A stretch of 64,000 nucleotides of DNA from Alloscardovia criceti DSM 17774. Its GTDB lineage: Bacteria > Actinomycetota > Actinomycetes > Actinomycetales > Bifidobacteriaceae. Below the pieces are notes generated by a model that was given only the letters and a program-made list of their open reading frames with translations, did not search any database and had not been told where the DNA came from. The DNA lies in contig NZ_AQXR01000011.1 in assembly GCF_000376885.1 (NCBI RefSeq), positions 310,001 to 374,000 on the forward strand, written 5' to 3'. Shown piece after piece: positions 20,796 through 29,734 of the stretch. The position numbers and the translations under genes were made by a program. How positions within the stretch are numbered: position 1 is the stretch's first letter; every line of letters starts with the position of its first letter.

Positions 20796-21668
20796 ATGGC
20801 AACTTTTCGCAGTACCACCGCGCATATGCTTCGAGAATCGAAAGAATACGCGCGTCAAACGCTCATGGGCGGATTATCGGGTTTTGAATCACCCATCGGT
20901 TTAGACAGGCGCGATCGACTGCAGGCATTGAAAACCGGCGATATCGGATTTGTGCATTCATGGGACATCAACACATCTGTGGACGGTCCGGGCACACGCA
21001 TGACCGTATTTATGAGCGGCTGCCCACTGCGTTGCCAATACTGCCAGAACCCGGATACTTGGAAGATGCGTGATGGTCAGCCCGTGTATTTGGACGCCAT
21101 GATTAAAAAGGTAGATCGCTACAAGGATCTCTTTAAAGCAACCGGTGGTGGCATTACATTCTCGGGCGGAGAATCCATGATGCAGCCTGCCTTTGTATCG
21201 CGCGTTTTTCGGGCCGCCAAGGAAATGGGCGTACATACTTGCTTGGACACCTCAGGTTTTTTGGGTGCAAACTATACAGATGAGCAAATCGACGATATCG
21301 ATTTATGTCTTCTGGACGTCAAATCCGGCAATGAAGAAACCTATAAAAAGGTTACTGGCGGCACCTTGGCGCCCACCATTGAATTCGGCAAGCGCTTGGC
21401 CAAGCAGGGCAAGAAAATTTGGATTCGCTTTGTGCTTGTGCCAAATTTGACCGATTCCGAGGAAAATGTAGAGCAGGTCGCGCAGATTTGTGAGGAATTT
21501 GGTGATTCCGTTGAGCACATTGACGTGCTGGGCTTCCATCAACTGGGTCGTCCAAAGTGGCATGAAATGCGCATTCCTTACCCACTGGAGGACGCGAAAG
21601 GTCCATCGGCGGCTTTGCGCAAGAGGGTAGTGGAGCAGTTTGAAAGTCACGGATTTACTGTGTATTAA
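20796..21668 (+). CDS. pflA: Pyruvate formate-lyase activating enzyme (radical SAM)
   Basis: Installs the glycyl radical on pyruvate formate-lyase using S-adenosylmethionine and a 4Fe-4S cluster. The 290-residue protein has the cluster motif CPLRCQYC, the DGPGTR segment of activases and GGGITFSGGESMMQ (SAM contact). The ATG follows a good GAAGGAG. The N-terminus is about 40 residues longer than in the Escherichia coli enzyme (MATFRSTTAHMLRESKEYAR), without a recognised domain. Neighbour of its substrate pflB. Confidence 0.95.
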   Translation: MATFRSTTAHMLRESKEYARQTLMGGLSGFESPIGLDRRDRLQALKTGDIGFVHSWDINTSVDGPGTRMTVFMSGCPLRCQYCQNPDTWKMRDGQPVYLDAMIKKVDRYKDLFKATGGGITFSGGESMMQPAFVSRVFRAAKEMGVHTCLDTSGFLGANYTDEQIDDIDLCLLDVKSGNEETYKKVTGGTLAPTIEFGKRLAKQGKKIWIRFVLVPNLTDSEENVEQVAQICEEFGDSVEHIDVLGFHQLGRPKWHEMRIPYPLEDAKGPSAALRKRVVEQFESHGFTVY

Positions 21669-21689
21669 AGGATACTTTGCTATCGAAGG

Positions 21690-21720
21690 GTGGTTCTTCT
21701 GGATAAGAGGAACCACTTTC
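21690..21720 (+). terminator. Probable terminator after pflA
   Basis: GTGGTTC at 21690-21696 pairs with GAACCAC at 21710-21716, extended by two wobble pairs, followed by TTTCTCG. Spacing after the stop codon fits an intrinsic terminator with a short T run. Confidence 0.55.
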
Positions 21721-21766
21721 TCGTTCGCAGGCATCTTCTGGAGAGTATGCTAAAATCTCTCATGCT

Positions 21767-23065
21767 ATGAATACCAGTATCACAGACATACGTTTGCTTG
21801 ACGAGCCAGCGGGAGGAGTACCCGACGTTATTTGTACGCGTCAGCAGTTTGATACTTTCATTCATCATTATGAAAAGAGCACGGGTCCGCTGGCAGCAGA
21901 TGCCGAACGTGCGTCCGGATTTCGCTATGGACACCGTGACTATTTAGTACAATTCAAGCGTGAGGGCGCTCCGATTGCTCTGCTGGATCCTGTAGCTCTG
22001 GAGCGCGAGCGCGTGGATTGGAATAGCTTTAATGAGCTGATTCGCGATGCCGAGTGGATTATCCATGATAGCGGTCAAGATATTCCTGGTTTTCGGGATA
22101 TTGGTTTTCGCATAAATCGTCTCTTTGATTCCGAACATGCTGCACGATTGTTGGGCTTATCGCGTTTCGGCTTGTCTTCGGTGACTGAGCATTATTTAGG
22201 CTTGAGCCTAGCTAAAGAGCATTCGGCTGCAGACTGGTCTTACAGGCCACTCAATCGAGATTTGCGCAATTATGCCGCTTTGGACGTGGAAGTGCTCATC
22301 GAACTGCGCGATAAGCTCCATGAAGATTTGAAAAAAAGCGGAAAACTCGACTGGGCTCAGGAAGATTTTGCCTTCCTGCTGGATAAAGGTTTAAAGAAAA
22401 AGCCGACTCATCCTCAGCCATGGCGTAAGGTATCGCATATTACGGATGTCAATAGTGATATACGCGCTCTGGGCATCGTTAAAGAACTGTGGAATACGCG
22501 AGAGCAATTGGCCAAAGAGCTCGATATTTCTCCTAATTTGCTGCTGACTGATCAGGGGATTATCGAGGCGGCGAAAAGAAAACCGAAGAATTCTAAAGAA
22601 TTCGCGAAAATTCGTGTGCTCAATAGCCGTGTGCGCATTGACACGGATCCCGAACGCGCCAAAATGTTTGAACGTTATGCCAGCGTCCAACGGCAAGTCA
22701 AGCCAAAGGTCTGGAAAGAAGCCATAGCTAAGGCTTTATCACAGTCATATAAAAAGACACGCGATGAAGTGCTGCCTGTGGAAACCGAAGGCACGAGCGC
22801 TCCACGATCCATGAAGTATTGGCGCGAGCATCACCCAGATAGGTTCGCACGGCTTCAAAAGAGCAGAGCGTTGATCGGACAGGTCAGTCAGGATACGCAT
22901 ACGCCGGTGGAGTTGTTACTCAAACCACAATATTTGCGCAATTTATGCTGGCGCGATAATTTGGATTTCGATAAGGATACGATTCACGAATTCTTGCTGG
23001 AACAGGGTGCCCGGAATTGGCAAGTGGAATTGCTTTCCCCGTCCCTAAGTAAGGTTATTATATAA
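21767..23065 (+). CDS. rnd: Ribonuclease D-like 3'-5' exonuclease with HRDC domains
   Basis: A 432-residue DEDD exonuclease, probably acting in tRNA or stable RNA 3' trimming. Motifs: Exo I in AADAERASGFRY (Asp and Glu), Exo II in IIHDSGQDIPGF, Exo III in LRNYAALDVEVLIEL (Tyr and Asp). HRDC-type helical repeats follow: LWNTREQLAKELDISPNLLLTDQGII, then a second near residue 365. The ATG at 21767 has no clear ribosome site. A -10-like TAAAAT with TG one base before it lies ten bases upstream, so the leader may be very short. Confidence 0.88.
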   Translation: MNTSITDIRLLDEPAGGVPDVICTRQQFDTFIHHYEKSTGPLAADAERASGFRYGHRDYLVQFKREGAPIALLDPVALERERVDWNSFNELIRDAEWIIHDSGQDIPGFRDIGFRINRLFDSEHAARLLGLSRFGLSSVTEHYLGLSLAKEHSAADWSYRPLNRDLRNYAALDVEVLIELRDKLHEDLKKSGKLDWAQEDFAFLLDKGLKKKPTHPQPWRKVSHITDVNSDIRALGIVKELWNTREQLAKELDISPNLLLTDQGIIEAAKRKPKNSKEFAKIRVLNSRVRIDTDPERAKMFERYASVQRQVKPKVWKEAIAKALSQSYKKTRDEVLPVETEGTSAPRSMKYWREHHPDRFARLQKSRALIGQVSQDTHTPVELLLKPQYLRNLCWRDNLDFDKDTIHEFLLEQGARNWQVELLSPSLSKVII

Positions 23066-23072
23066 AGGTTGT

Positions 23073-23100
23073 CTAGTCTTTAAAATACGCACGAGACTAG
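23073..23100. repeat. Inverted repeat between rnd and tig
   Basis: CTAGTCT at 23073-23079 and its exact complement AGACTAG at 23094-23100 flank 14 bases. It lies seven bases after the rnd stop and 28 bases before the tig start, and could be a weak terminator or an operator. Only the symmetry is seen. Confidence 0.4.
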
Positions 23101-23127
23101 TTTGGATAGTATGAATGGGAGTGCCAC

Positions 23128-24489
23128 GTGAAGATTAGCGTGAGGAATCTTGAGCCAACTAAGGTAAGGCTCACCATCACTGTAGATCAGGAAGAACTTG
23201 AGCCACACTTGGATAAGGCTCGCAAGACCATCGCTGACCAGATTAACGTTCCTGGTTTCCGTAAGGGTCATGTTCCTGGCAAGATCGTAGACCAGCGCGT
23301 TGGCTACGCAGCAGTTGTAGGCGAAGCAGTAAACGATGCAGTTCCACAGTTCTACAATGATGCAATCGAAGAAAAGAAGCTGCGTCCAATGGACCAGCCA
23401 GCTCTCGATTTGAAGGATGTGCCACAGAAGAAGGACGATGGCGTAAAGCTCAAGTTCACTGCTGAGGTAGAAGTACGTCCAAAGTTTGATCTCCCAGAGC
23501 TCAAGGGCATGGAAGTACAGATCGACAAGCCAGAAGTTACCGATGAAGATATCAACAACCGTTTGGCTGCTTTGCAGCAGCGCTTCGGTACTTTGGTAAG
23601 CGTAGACCGCCCAGCTGAGAAGGGTGACTATGCAAATATCAGCCTCGAAGCTGTCATCGATGGTGAAAGCGTGGATTCTCAGGATGGCGTCAGCTACGAA
23701 ATCGGTGCAGGCAACATGCTGGACGGTATCGATGAAGCATTGATTGGCCTTTCTGCAGGCGAAAAGACCACATTCAAGTCCACACTTGCTGCAGGCGAGC
23801 ATGAGGGCGAAGAAGCAGAAATTAAGCTGACTTTGAACTCCGTAAAGTCCATGGACTTGCCAGAGCTCGACGATGACTTCGCACAGGATGCTTCCGAATT
23901 CGACACTTTGGACGAATTGAAGGAAGACATCAAGAAGCAGGCACAGCTGGATGCGGAAGGTCGTCAGGCAAATGTCGCACGTGACGCATTCTTGGCTCAG
24001 ATTGTCGAAGGCATTGAAATCCCAGTGCCAAAGGGTATGCTCGCCGCTCACACTGAAGAGCACTTGCGCAATATGGGCGTAACGGAAGAGCAGGCAACTG
24101 CGGATCAGAAGAAGGAAGCTGCAGATTCTGCAGAAAAGGAATTGCGCGACCAGATTCTTTTGGATACCTTGGCTGAAACTATGGATGTACAGGTTTCTCA
24201 GTCCGACGTGATGAACTTCCTTGCTTCCATTGCACAGCAGTATGGCATGGATCCAAACAACTTCATCAACTCCATCGTTCAGGGTGGACAGCTTCCATCT
24301 GCAGTACAGGAAGTGGCTCGTTCCAAGGGTATGCTTACCGCAATGCGCGAGGTCACCTTCAAGGACTCTGACAATAACACTGTAGATTTGTCTCGCTTCC
24401 TCGGTGTAGAAGACGATGAAGATCAGAGTGTTGCAGCAGCCAGCGCAGCAGCAGAAGTTGCTGAAGAAGTTGCAAAGGAAGCTAACTAA
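23128..24489 (+). CDS. tig: Trigger factor, ribosome-associated chaperone and peptidyl-prolyl isomerase
   Basis: Binds nascent chains at the ribosome exit tunnel. The 453-residue protein has the ribosome-docking signature VPGFRKGHVPGKI, a PPIase domain around residues 160-245 (KGDYANISLEAVIDG, SYEIGAGNMLDGIDEALIGL) and a long helical C-terminal domain. The start is GTG at 23128 after GGGAG. The C-terminus ends in an Ala/Glu-rich tail. Codon use is strongly biased, like pflB, rpsB and tsf. In bifidobacteria tig commonly precedes clpP1-clpP2, with a ClC channel between, as here. Confidence 0.95.
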   Translation: MKISVRNLEPTKVRLTITVDQEELEPHLDKARKTIADQINVPGFRKGHVPGKIVDQRVGYAAVVGEAVNDAVPQFYNDAIEEKKLRPMDQPALDLKDVPQKKDDGVKLKFTAEVEVRPKFDLPELKGMEVQIDKPEVTDEDINNRLAALQQRFGTLVSVDRPAEKGDYANISLEAVIDGESVDSQDGVSYEIGAGNMLDGIDEALIGLSAGEKTTFKSTLAAGEHEGEEAEIKLTLNSVKSMDLPELDDDFAQDASEFDTLDELKEDIKKQAQLDAEGRQANVARDAFLAQIVEGIEIPVPKGMLAAHTEEHLRNMGVTEEQATADQKKEAADSAEKELRDQILLDTLAETMDVQVSQSDVMNFLASIAQQYGMDPNNFINSIVQGGQLPSAVQEVARSKGMLTAMREVTFKDSDNNTVDLSRFLGVEDDEDQSVAAASAAAEVAEEVAKEAN

Positions 24490-24519
24490 GCGGATTAAAC
24501 GCTCATAGAGAGATGATGT

Positions 24520-24555
24520 AATGGTCTTTAGATGCATAATCTTAAGACCATTTTT
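24520..24555 (+). terminator. Terminator after tig
   Basis: AATGGTCTT from 24520 pairs with AAGACCATT ending at 24552, and a TTTT run starts inside the stem base. It lies 30 bases after the tig stop. Confidence 0.75.
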
Positions 24556-24586
24556 CATGAGCTATATATAATCTTTTAGGCGGGGT

Positions 24587-25885
24587 ATGAGTAATTCACA
24601 GGACAAGGCGTTCAACCATTCACGCTTGACGCATATCTGGACTGCTTTGATTATTGTTTTCGTCTTAGGCGGCATCGTCGGTATCTCGGCCGCATTACTG
24701 TCATTGTTACTGGAAGTAGTTCAAACACTGATGCTCGGCGGCGCAGAAAGCATGGCTGCTCCTGTGGCTGCGACGCAACAACCGTGGAGATGGACACTGA
24801 GCATTATTGCAGCGAGCATAGTGGCTGCACTCGTCTGGTTCTTCCTACGTGCGCACATAAAAGTACCGTCTGTATCTGGGGCTGTGCATGGCAAGAAGAT
24901 GCCTGTAGTGGCCACAATCATTCATGTGATTATGCAAATCTTCATCGTGGGTGCCGGCTTATCCATTGGCCGAGAAACCGCTCCACGAGAGCTCGGTTCC
25001 CTGCTTGGTCAAAAAGCATCTGCTGCATTGAAATTGCGAGCTGAGGATATGACTATTGTCGTAGCTATCGCCGCTGGAGCGGGCTTTGCTGGCGTATATG
25101 ATGCACCGCTTGCGGGTATGTTTTTTGCCGTAGAAATGCTGCTCGTGGATGTGAGTATACGCACCGTTATTCTCTCCTTCGGTACCAGCGCGGTTGCTGC
25201 ATTTTCGGCGCGACTTATCAAAGGTCATCACACCTTTTACAGCATCCACGCCATAGAAGTTTCTCATAGTCTGATACTCATGTGTGTGATCATCGGCCCA
25301 ATTATGGGTGCCATCGCATACTACTATCGCCGGGGCACGGATTGGGCTGCACGCAATCAGGTGAAAGGCACAGCTATATTGTGGCAGCTGCCTCTAATGG
25401 GCGTTGTTACGGGAATAGTGGCATATTTCTTACCGAATATTATGGGCAATGGACGCGCCCTTGCCCAGTATGCGTATGATGCTGCCGGCATCCAGGTGGT
25501 GGGTATTTTGTTATTAACCGCCGCCTTAAAAGCAATCGTAACCATGCTGACGGTGCGTTCGGGGGCTTCGGGCGGTGTATTGACTCCGGCCATTGCCGTG
25601 GGCGGTGCATTAGGTGCGGTTATCGCCATCGGAGCCCAGTACATTCTGCCGGATATCAGTATCAGCGTGGTTGCACTCATCGCGTCTGCAGCCTTTCTCG
25701 CCACCAGTCAGCGGGCGCCGTTGATGGCTTCGTGCTTGCTGATCGAGCTGAGCAGTAGCTCTATTCATGCCTTTATTCCCCTAGGTGTAGCAGTCTTCTT
25801 ATCGGTAGCTGTATCTTCCAGTCTGGAGCGGCTGAACGCTCAGCACAAGGGGATTTCGCACAATATCGAGCCGCAAAAAAGCTGA
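24587..25885 (+). CDS. ClC-family chloride/anion channel or exchanger
   Basis: A 432-residue polytopic membrane protein of the ClC family with about ten hydrophobic segments. The gating-glutamate motif reads GRETAPRE (residues 128-135; usual form GREGP), followed by GAGAGFAGVYDAPLAGMFFAVEMLL, the helix-H region, and GASGGVLTPAIAVGGALGAV (helix N). The internal proton-glutamate position of exchangers (second Glu of FxxEE in the E. coli protein) appears to be Met here (AVEML), which would favour a channel or a partly uncoupled transporter. The GSGIP motif also deviates (SVSGAVHG). No cytoplasmic CBS domains. The start follows GGCGGGGT. Confidence 0.88.
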   Translation: MSNSQDKAFNHSRLTHIWTALIIVFVLGGIVGISAALLSLLLEVVQTLMLGGAESMAAPVAATQQPWRWTLSIIAASIVAALVWFFLRAHIKVPSVSGAVHGKKMPVVATIIHVIMQIFIVGAGLSIGRETAPRELGSLLGQKASAALKLRAEDMTIVVAIAAGAGFAGVYDAPLAGMFFAVEMLLVDVSIRTVILSFGTSAVAAFSARLIKGHHTFYSIHAIEVSHSLILMCVIIGPIMGAIAYYYRRGTDWAARNQVKGTAILWQLPLMGVVTGIVAYFLPNIMGNGRALAQYAYDAAGIQVVGILLLTAALKAIVTMLTVRSGASGGVLTPAIAVGGALGAVIAIGAQYILPDISISVVALIASAAFLATSQRAPLMASCLLIELSSSSIHAFIPLGVAVFLSVAVSSSLERLNAQHKGISHNIEPQKS

Positions 25886-25893
25886 AAGTGAAA

Positions 25894-25912
25894 TTTGCGC
25901 TCACTGCGCAAA
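25894..25912. promoter_or_regulatory. ClgR-like operator upstream of clpP1
   Basis: TTTGCGC at 25894-25900 and GCGCAAA at 25906-25912 flank TCACT. The core reads CGCT-N4-GCG, the form reported for ClgR boxes of actinobacteria including Bifidobacterium breve. It lies about 27 bases before a plausible -10 (TAATCT, 25939-25944) and 64 bases before the clpP1 ATG, where an activator would bind. A hairpin role at the end of the ClC gene is less likely because no T run follows. Confidence 0.6.
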
Positions 25913-25975
25913 GCTCGACGGCAGTCACGTTAAAAGGGTAATCTCTTAATTACTAAAGAAATTTAAGGAGATATT

Positions 25976-26581
25976 ATGGCAATTTCTACGCCACAGATGC
26001 CAGCAATGGCAGAAGGTGATGCGCCAGCCATGGCTGGAGATCCTATCTTCTCACGCTTACTGAAAGACCGAATTATTTGGTTAGGTGAAGAAGTCAAGGA
26101 CTCGAATGCCAACGTCATTTGCGCTCAAATGCTGATGCTCGCCGCCGAAGATCCAGATAAGGATATCTGGTTGTATATCAATTCTCCTGGTGGATCCATT
26201 ACAGCAGGTATGGCAATCTACGATACCATGCAGCTTATTAAGCCAGACGTTGCAACGGTAGCTGTAGGTATGGCAGCTTCGATGGGCCAGTTCTTACTGT
26301 CCAGCGGCACCCCAGGCAAGCGTTATATCACTAAGCATGCGCGCGTGCTGATGCACCAGCCTTCTGGTGGTGTGGGCGGTACTGCAAGCGAAGTTCGCAT
26401 TAATGCAGAGCTCATTATGGATATGAAGAAGACTCTGGCAGAACTTACTGCACAACAAACGGGACATACCGTGGAAGAAATTTATCGCGATAACGAGTAT
26501 GACCATTGGTTTACTGCTCAGCAGGCATTGGACTACGGTTTTATCGACAAAATCGTAGATACTCCAGAAAGCATGAACTAG
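25976..26581 (+). CDS. clpP1: ATP-dependent Clp protease proteolytic subunit 1
   Basis: Serine peptidase subunit of the Clp degradation machine. The 201-residue protein has the Ser of [11 protein letters not shown], the His of VLMHQPSGG and the catalytic Asp in the [10 protein letters not shown] segment. The N-terminus (about 20 residues, Ala/Met/Pro-rich) is probably a propeptide or axial loop. The ATG follows AAGGAG. Twelve bases separate it from clpP2, so the two are co-transcribed and probably form a mixed ClpP1P2 tetradecamer, as shown for mycobacteria. A ClgR-like box lies upstream. Confidence 0.95.
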   Translation: MAISTPQMPAMAEGDAPAMAGDPIFSRLLKDRIIWLGEEVKDSNANVICAQMLMLAAEDPDKDIWLYINSPGGSITAGMAIYDTMQLIKPDVATVAVGMAASMGQFLLSSGTPGKRYITKHARVLMHQPSGGVGGTASEVRINAELIMDMKKTLAELTAQQTGHTVEEIYRDNEYDHWFTAQQALDYGFIDKIVDTPESMN

Positions 26582-26593
26582 AAAGGCACGGTA

Positions 26594-27241
26594 ATGGCAT
26601 CTCAAGAAGCACAATTTATCGCTCGTGCTGAGCGTCTTGCTGGACCGCAGGCTCGTTATGTAATGCCTCAGTTCGAGGAAAGAACGGCATACGGTTTTAA
26701 GCGTTCTGACCCTTATAGCAAGCTTTTCGAGGATCGCATTATTTTCATGGGCGTTCAAGTGGACGATGCATCCGCCGATGACATTATGGCTCAGCTTTTG
26801 GTGCTCGAAAGCCAAGATCCAAACAGGGACGTCATGATGTACATCAATTCCCCTGGTGGTTCTATGACCGCTATGACGGCTGTATATGACACCATGCAGT
26901 ACATCAAGCCTGATGTGCAGACGGTATGCCTTGGGCAAGCCGCTTCTGCTGCCGCTATTTTGCTGGCTGCTGGTACGCAGGATAAGCGTTTGATGCTACC
27001 TAATGCACGTGTACTCATTCACCAGCCAGCTATGGGTCAAGATTTCGGTAAGGCAACGGAAATCGAAATTCAAGCGCGTGAGCTGGAACGTATGCGCGCA
27101 TGGCTGGAAAACACACTGGCTCATCACACGGGTCAGAGCATTGAGCGCATTCATAAGGATATTGAGACGGATACCATTTTGACGGCTCCACAGGCTTTGG
27201 AGTACGGCATTGTGGATGCAGTGCTCGATAAGCGTCAGTAA
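26594..27241 (+). CDS. clpP2: ATP-dependent Clp protease proteolytic subunit 2
   Basis: Second ClpP paralogue, 215 residues. Catalytic residues: Ser in GQAASAAAILLAAG, His in VLIHQPAMG and Asp in HKDIETDTIL. The N-terminal part (SQEAQFIARAERLAGPQARYVMPQF) matches actinobacterial ClpP2. The start follows GAAAGGCACGGTA, with AAAGG as the ribosome site. It is followed by a hairpin directly in front of clpX. Confidence 0.95.
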   Translation: MASQEAQFIARAERLAGPQARYVMPQFEERTAYGFKRSDPYSKLFEDRIIFMGVQVDDASADDIMAQLLVLESQDPNRDVMMYINSPGGSMTAMTAVYDTMQYIKPDVQTVCLGQAASAAAILLAAGTQDKRLMLPNARVLIHQPAMGQDFGKATEIEIQARELERMRAWLENTLAHHTGQSIERIHKDIETDTILTAPQALEYGIVDAVLDKRQ

Positions 27242-27332
27242 ATGTTGCAACCGCGCAGCTGCGGTATATACATACAGTTGCACAACGCCGTAGCCTAGGT
27301 GGCAGAAACACCTAGCTTGCATAAGCCACGAG

Positions 27333-27372
27333 AAACGCACCTCAGCCTGTTAGACTAGAGGTGCGTTTTTAT
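27333..27372 (+). terminator. Terminator-like hairpin in the clpX leader
   Basis: An 11-bp perfect stem (27333-27343 with 27358-27368), 14-base loop and TTTTT run is a textbook intrinsic terminator. It ends about 13 bases before the clpX ATG, and the clpX ribosome site AAGGAG starts at 27375. Either clpP1P2 transcription ends here with partial read-through, or the hairpin acts as an attenuator for clpX. The loop contains TTAGACTAG, which resembles a -10 box. Confidence 0.75.
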
Positions 27373-27384
27373 GTAAGGAGAACC

Positions 27385-28665
27385 ATGAGCGAAGTCATCA
27401 GTTATTATGAGGACGTGCCTCGCTGCAGTTTTTGCAATAAAACTGAGGATCAAGTTCATAAGCTCGTCACAGGTGCCAATGCTGCCATTTGCGATGAATG
27501 CATCGAATTATGTGTAGAAATCATTTCTGAAAACCGTTTAGAGCAGGCCGATCACGATACGGTGAAACTCGTATCCCCGAGTACCATGACAGCTTTTTTG
27601 AACCGCTACGTTGTAGGACAGGAAAGAGCCAAGCGTACGCTGTCTGTGGCTGTATATAATCACTACAAACGTGTGAATTTGCAGTTGGTTGATACGGCTC
27701 AAAAGCTGGCCCAAAAAGTCACACCTTCCGATAATCCGCTAGATTTGGTCGAGATTTCAAAATCCAACGTGCTTCTGCTCGGCCCTACAGGTACGGGTAA
27801 AACGTATCTTGCGCAGACCTTGGCACGTATGATGAATGTGCCGTTTACCATCGTCGATGCCACAACGTTAACGGAAGCCGGTTATGTAGGTGACGATGTG
27901 GAAACCGTGTTGCAGCGCCTTTTACAGGCCGCAGACGGCAATATTGACCGGGCAGAACGGGGCATCATATATATCGATGAAATCGATAAAATTGCGCGCA
28001 AATCTGGAGAAAATACCTCCATTACGCGTGATGTTAGTGGAGAAGGGGTGCAGCAAGCGCTCCTCAAACTCATAGAAGGCACACAGGCCAGCGTGCCGTT
28101 GAAGGGTACACGTAAACACGAAGAGCAAGAGATGATGCAAATCAATACCCAAGGCATTCTCTTCATTTGTGGAGGTGCTTTTGTGGGTCTGGAAGACATT
28201 ATTCGCCAGCGCTTAGGCAAACGTGCTCTAGGATTCGGTGCCGACTGGTCGGTAAGCGAGATGAGCAAACAAGAGCTACTCAGCAACGTCATCCCGGAAG
28301 ATCTAGCAGAGTTTGGCCTCTTGCCGGAATTCGTGGGGCGTATGCCGGTAATTACGAGCCTGGATCCGCTAACACAAGAGGATTTAGTTGATATTTTGAC
28401 GTTGCCACGCAATGCATTGGTGAAGCAGTATCAAAAACTCTTCGATGCGGAGGGCGTGGAATTGGAATTTACGCCTGAGGCTCTTAAACTCGTGGCACAG
28501 TTGGCACTAGAGCGGGGCACAGGCGCGCGTGGATTGAGATCCATCATGGAGAAAACCCTCGAGGAAGCTATGTTTGTAGTGCCAGACAGAAATGATGTCC
28601 ACAAGGTCATCATCGATGATCTCGTGGTTAAAGGCCAAGAATCCGCACAACTCGAGCTCGATTAG
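27385..28665 (+). CDS. clpX: ATP-dependent Clp protease ATPase subunit ClpX
   Basis: AAA+ unfoldase that feeds substrates to ClpP. The 426-residue protein has an N-terminal zinc-binding domain (CSFCNK and CDECIELC), Walker A GPTGTGKT, Walker [12 protein letters not shown], the pore-loop segment [10 protein letters not shown], sensor 1 near [10 protein letters not shown] and an arginine-finger region in [17 protein letters not shown] at 27385 is preceded by AAGGAG; an in-frame GTG at 27361 lies inside the hairpin and is rejected. Found right after clpP1-clpP2 as in many actinobacteria, but separated by a terminator-like hairpin. Confidence 0.96.
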   Translation: MSEVISYYEDVPRCSFCNKTEDQVHKLVTGANAAICDECIELCVEIISENRLEQADHDTVKLVSPSTMTAFLNRYVVGQERAKRTLSVAVYNHYKRVNLQLVDTAQKLAQKVTPSDNPLDLVEISKSNVLLLGPTGTGKTYLAQTLARMMNVPFTIVDATTLTEAGYVGDDVETVLQRLLQAADGNIDRAERGIIYIDEIDKIARKSGENTSITRDVSGEGVQQALLKLIEGTQASVPLKGTRKHEEQEMMQINTQGILFICGGAFVGLEDIIRQRLGKRALGFGADWSVSEMSKQELLSNVIPEDLAEFGLLPEFVGRMPVITSLDPLTQEDLVDILTLPRNALVKQYQKLFDAEGVELEFTPEALKLVAQLALERGTGARGLRSIMEKTLEEAMFVVPDRNDVHKVIIDDLVVKGQESAQLELD

Positions 28666-28699
28666 ATACTTGGTCTAGATTAATTATCAAGGAGGAACA

Positions 28700-29350
28700 A
28701 TGCAGTTCGATGAAGTAGTACATTCTCGCCATTCCGTGCGCGATTTTAGTGATAAGCCCGTAGATACAGAGCTTTTGAAGGAGATTGTGCGCACAGCACA
28801 GGCTTCGCCCAGCTGGGGGAATTCTCAGCCTGTGCATGTGCATATTCTCACCGGAAAGGCTGCACAGGAGCTCAGACACATCCATCTGACCAGTGTGGAG
28901 GAGCATAAGCAAAGCCACAGTGATATCGCTCCTATGGACCGCAATCGTTGGCCTCAATGGAATCAAGAAGTCATGGCGCAATGGACCGTGGAGTTCAAAA
29001 AGCAGTTTGCTCCGGGGCAAGTCCACTTCTCGCGGGCACAGAAAAATCTCTTTAACGCACCTGTTTTTGCCTTTCTTACTGTGCCCGACAAGATCTTCGA
29101 CTGGGCTCTCTTTGACGCGGGAGCATTTGCCAATACCTTGATGCTGGCCGCGTATGACCGTGGTGTGGACTCCATCGTGGCTTATTCTACGGTGATTTTC
29201 CCGGATGAGATTCGTGCCTTGGCCCATATTCCACTCAACCGCAAAGTTGTGGTAGGCATTGCTTTAGGATACGCCAGCGCTGATGATATCAATACTTTTG
29301 TGCCTTCCAGGGCGGATGTGGATGATATTTTGACGATTATTTCCGAATGA
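28700..29350 (+). CDS. Nitroreductase family protein
   Basis: A 216-residue FMN-dependent nitroreductase-fold oxidoreductase. The FMN-phosphate motif SRHSVRDFSDKPV near the N-terminus and SPSWGNSQPVHV (usual form PSxxNxQP), with the C-terminal VGIALGYA segment, are typical. The natural substrate (quinone, flavin or nitro compound) cannot be told. It starts 34 bases after clpX behind AAGGAGG, so it may be co-transcribed with clpX. Confidence 0.88.
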   Translation: MQFDEVVHSRHSVRDFSDKPVDTELLKEIVRTAQASPSWGNSQPVHVHILTGKAAQELRHIHLTSVEEHKQSHSDIAPMDRNRWPQWNQEVMAQWTVEFKKQFAPGQVHFSRAQKNLFNAPVFAFLTVPDKIFDWALFDAGAFANTLMLAAYDRGVDSIVAYSTVIFPDEIRALAHIPLNRKVVVGIALGYASADDINTFVPSRADVDDILTIISE

Positions 29351-29425
29351 CCTAGCAGAAGACTCCTCGTGCTTTCACCGAAAATCCGCATAATTTCAAG
29401 GCAACACGCCACAAACATACCAGAT

Positions 29426-29454
29426 TTGCGAAAGCACTGAAAGCCCGTTAGTAT
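29426..29454 (+). promoter_or_regulatory. Promoter of the tRNA-Asn gene
   Basis: -35 box TTGCGA at 29426-29431 and -10 box TAGTAT at 29449-29454 are separated by 17 bases. The expected start of transcription, about 29461, lies 35 bases before the tRNA. The remainder of the 145-base gap after the nitroreductase shows nothing else. Confidence 0.6.
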
Positions 29455-29495
29455 ATATGTCTTGTGCACAGCACACAGCTAAGAAAAGCTGACAT

Positions 29496-29568
29496 TCCCC
29501 GTTAGCTCAGTTGGCAGAGCGTCTGACTGTTAATCAGAATGTCGCTGGTTCAAGTCCAGCACGGGGAG
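29496..29568 (+). tRNA. tRNA-Asn (GTT)
   Basis: A complete 73-base cloverleaf. Acceptor stem TCCCCGT pairs with ACGGGGA; D arm GCTC/GAGC; anticodon stem TCTGA/TCAGA with loop CTGTTAA giving anticodon GTT; T arm GCTGG TTCAAGT CCAGC; discriminator G. The genomic sequence continues GCA, not a full CCA, so CCA is added after transcription. Confidence 0.97.
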
Positions 29569-29573
29569 CATCT

Positions 29574-29598
29574 AGCCGAGGTTTGCCTCGGCTTTTTT
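29574..29598 (+). terminator. Terminator of tRNA-Asn
   Basis: An eight-base stem (29574-29581 with 29586-29593), TTTG loop and a run of six T, starting six bases after the tRNA. Confidence 0.88.
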
Positions 29599-29734
29599 CG
29601 TATGTGGGGGAGTTCGGGTTCTTACGGCATGAAGAGCTCTGATAGTCTGTCACAGTATTACCGTCCGCGTGTTATCCACATCCGTTCACAATGCCGTACA
29701 AGTTTTTTCTTACAAAGCACTGTTAGCGACAATT

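Noticed and set aside
23080-24558. Open frame of 492 codons on the strand opposite tig
   Set aside because: It mirrors the strongly biased codons of tig, has a hydrophobic, cysteine-rich composition unlike real proteins, and no ribosome site. Trigger factor is certain on the other strand.
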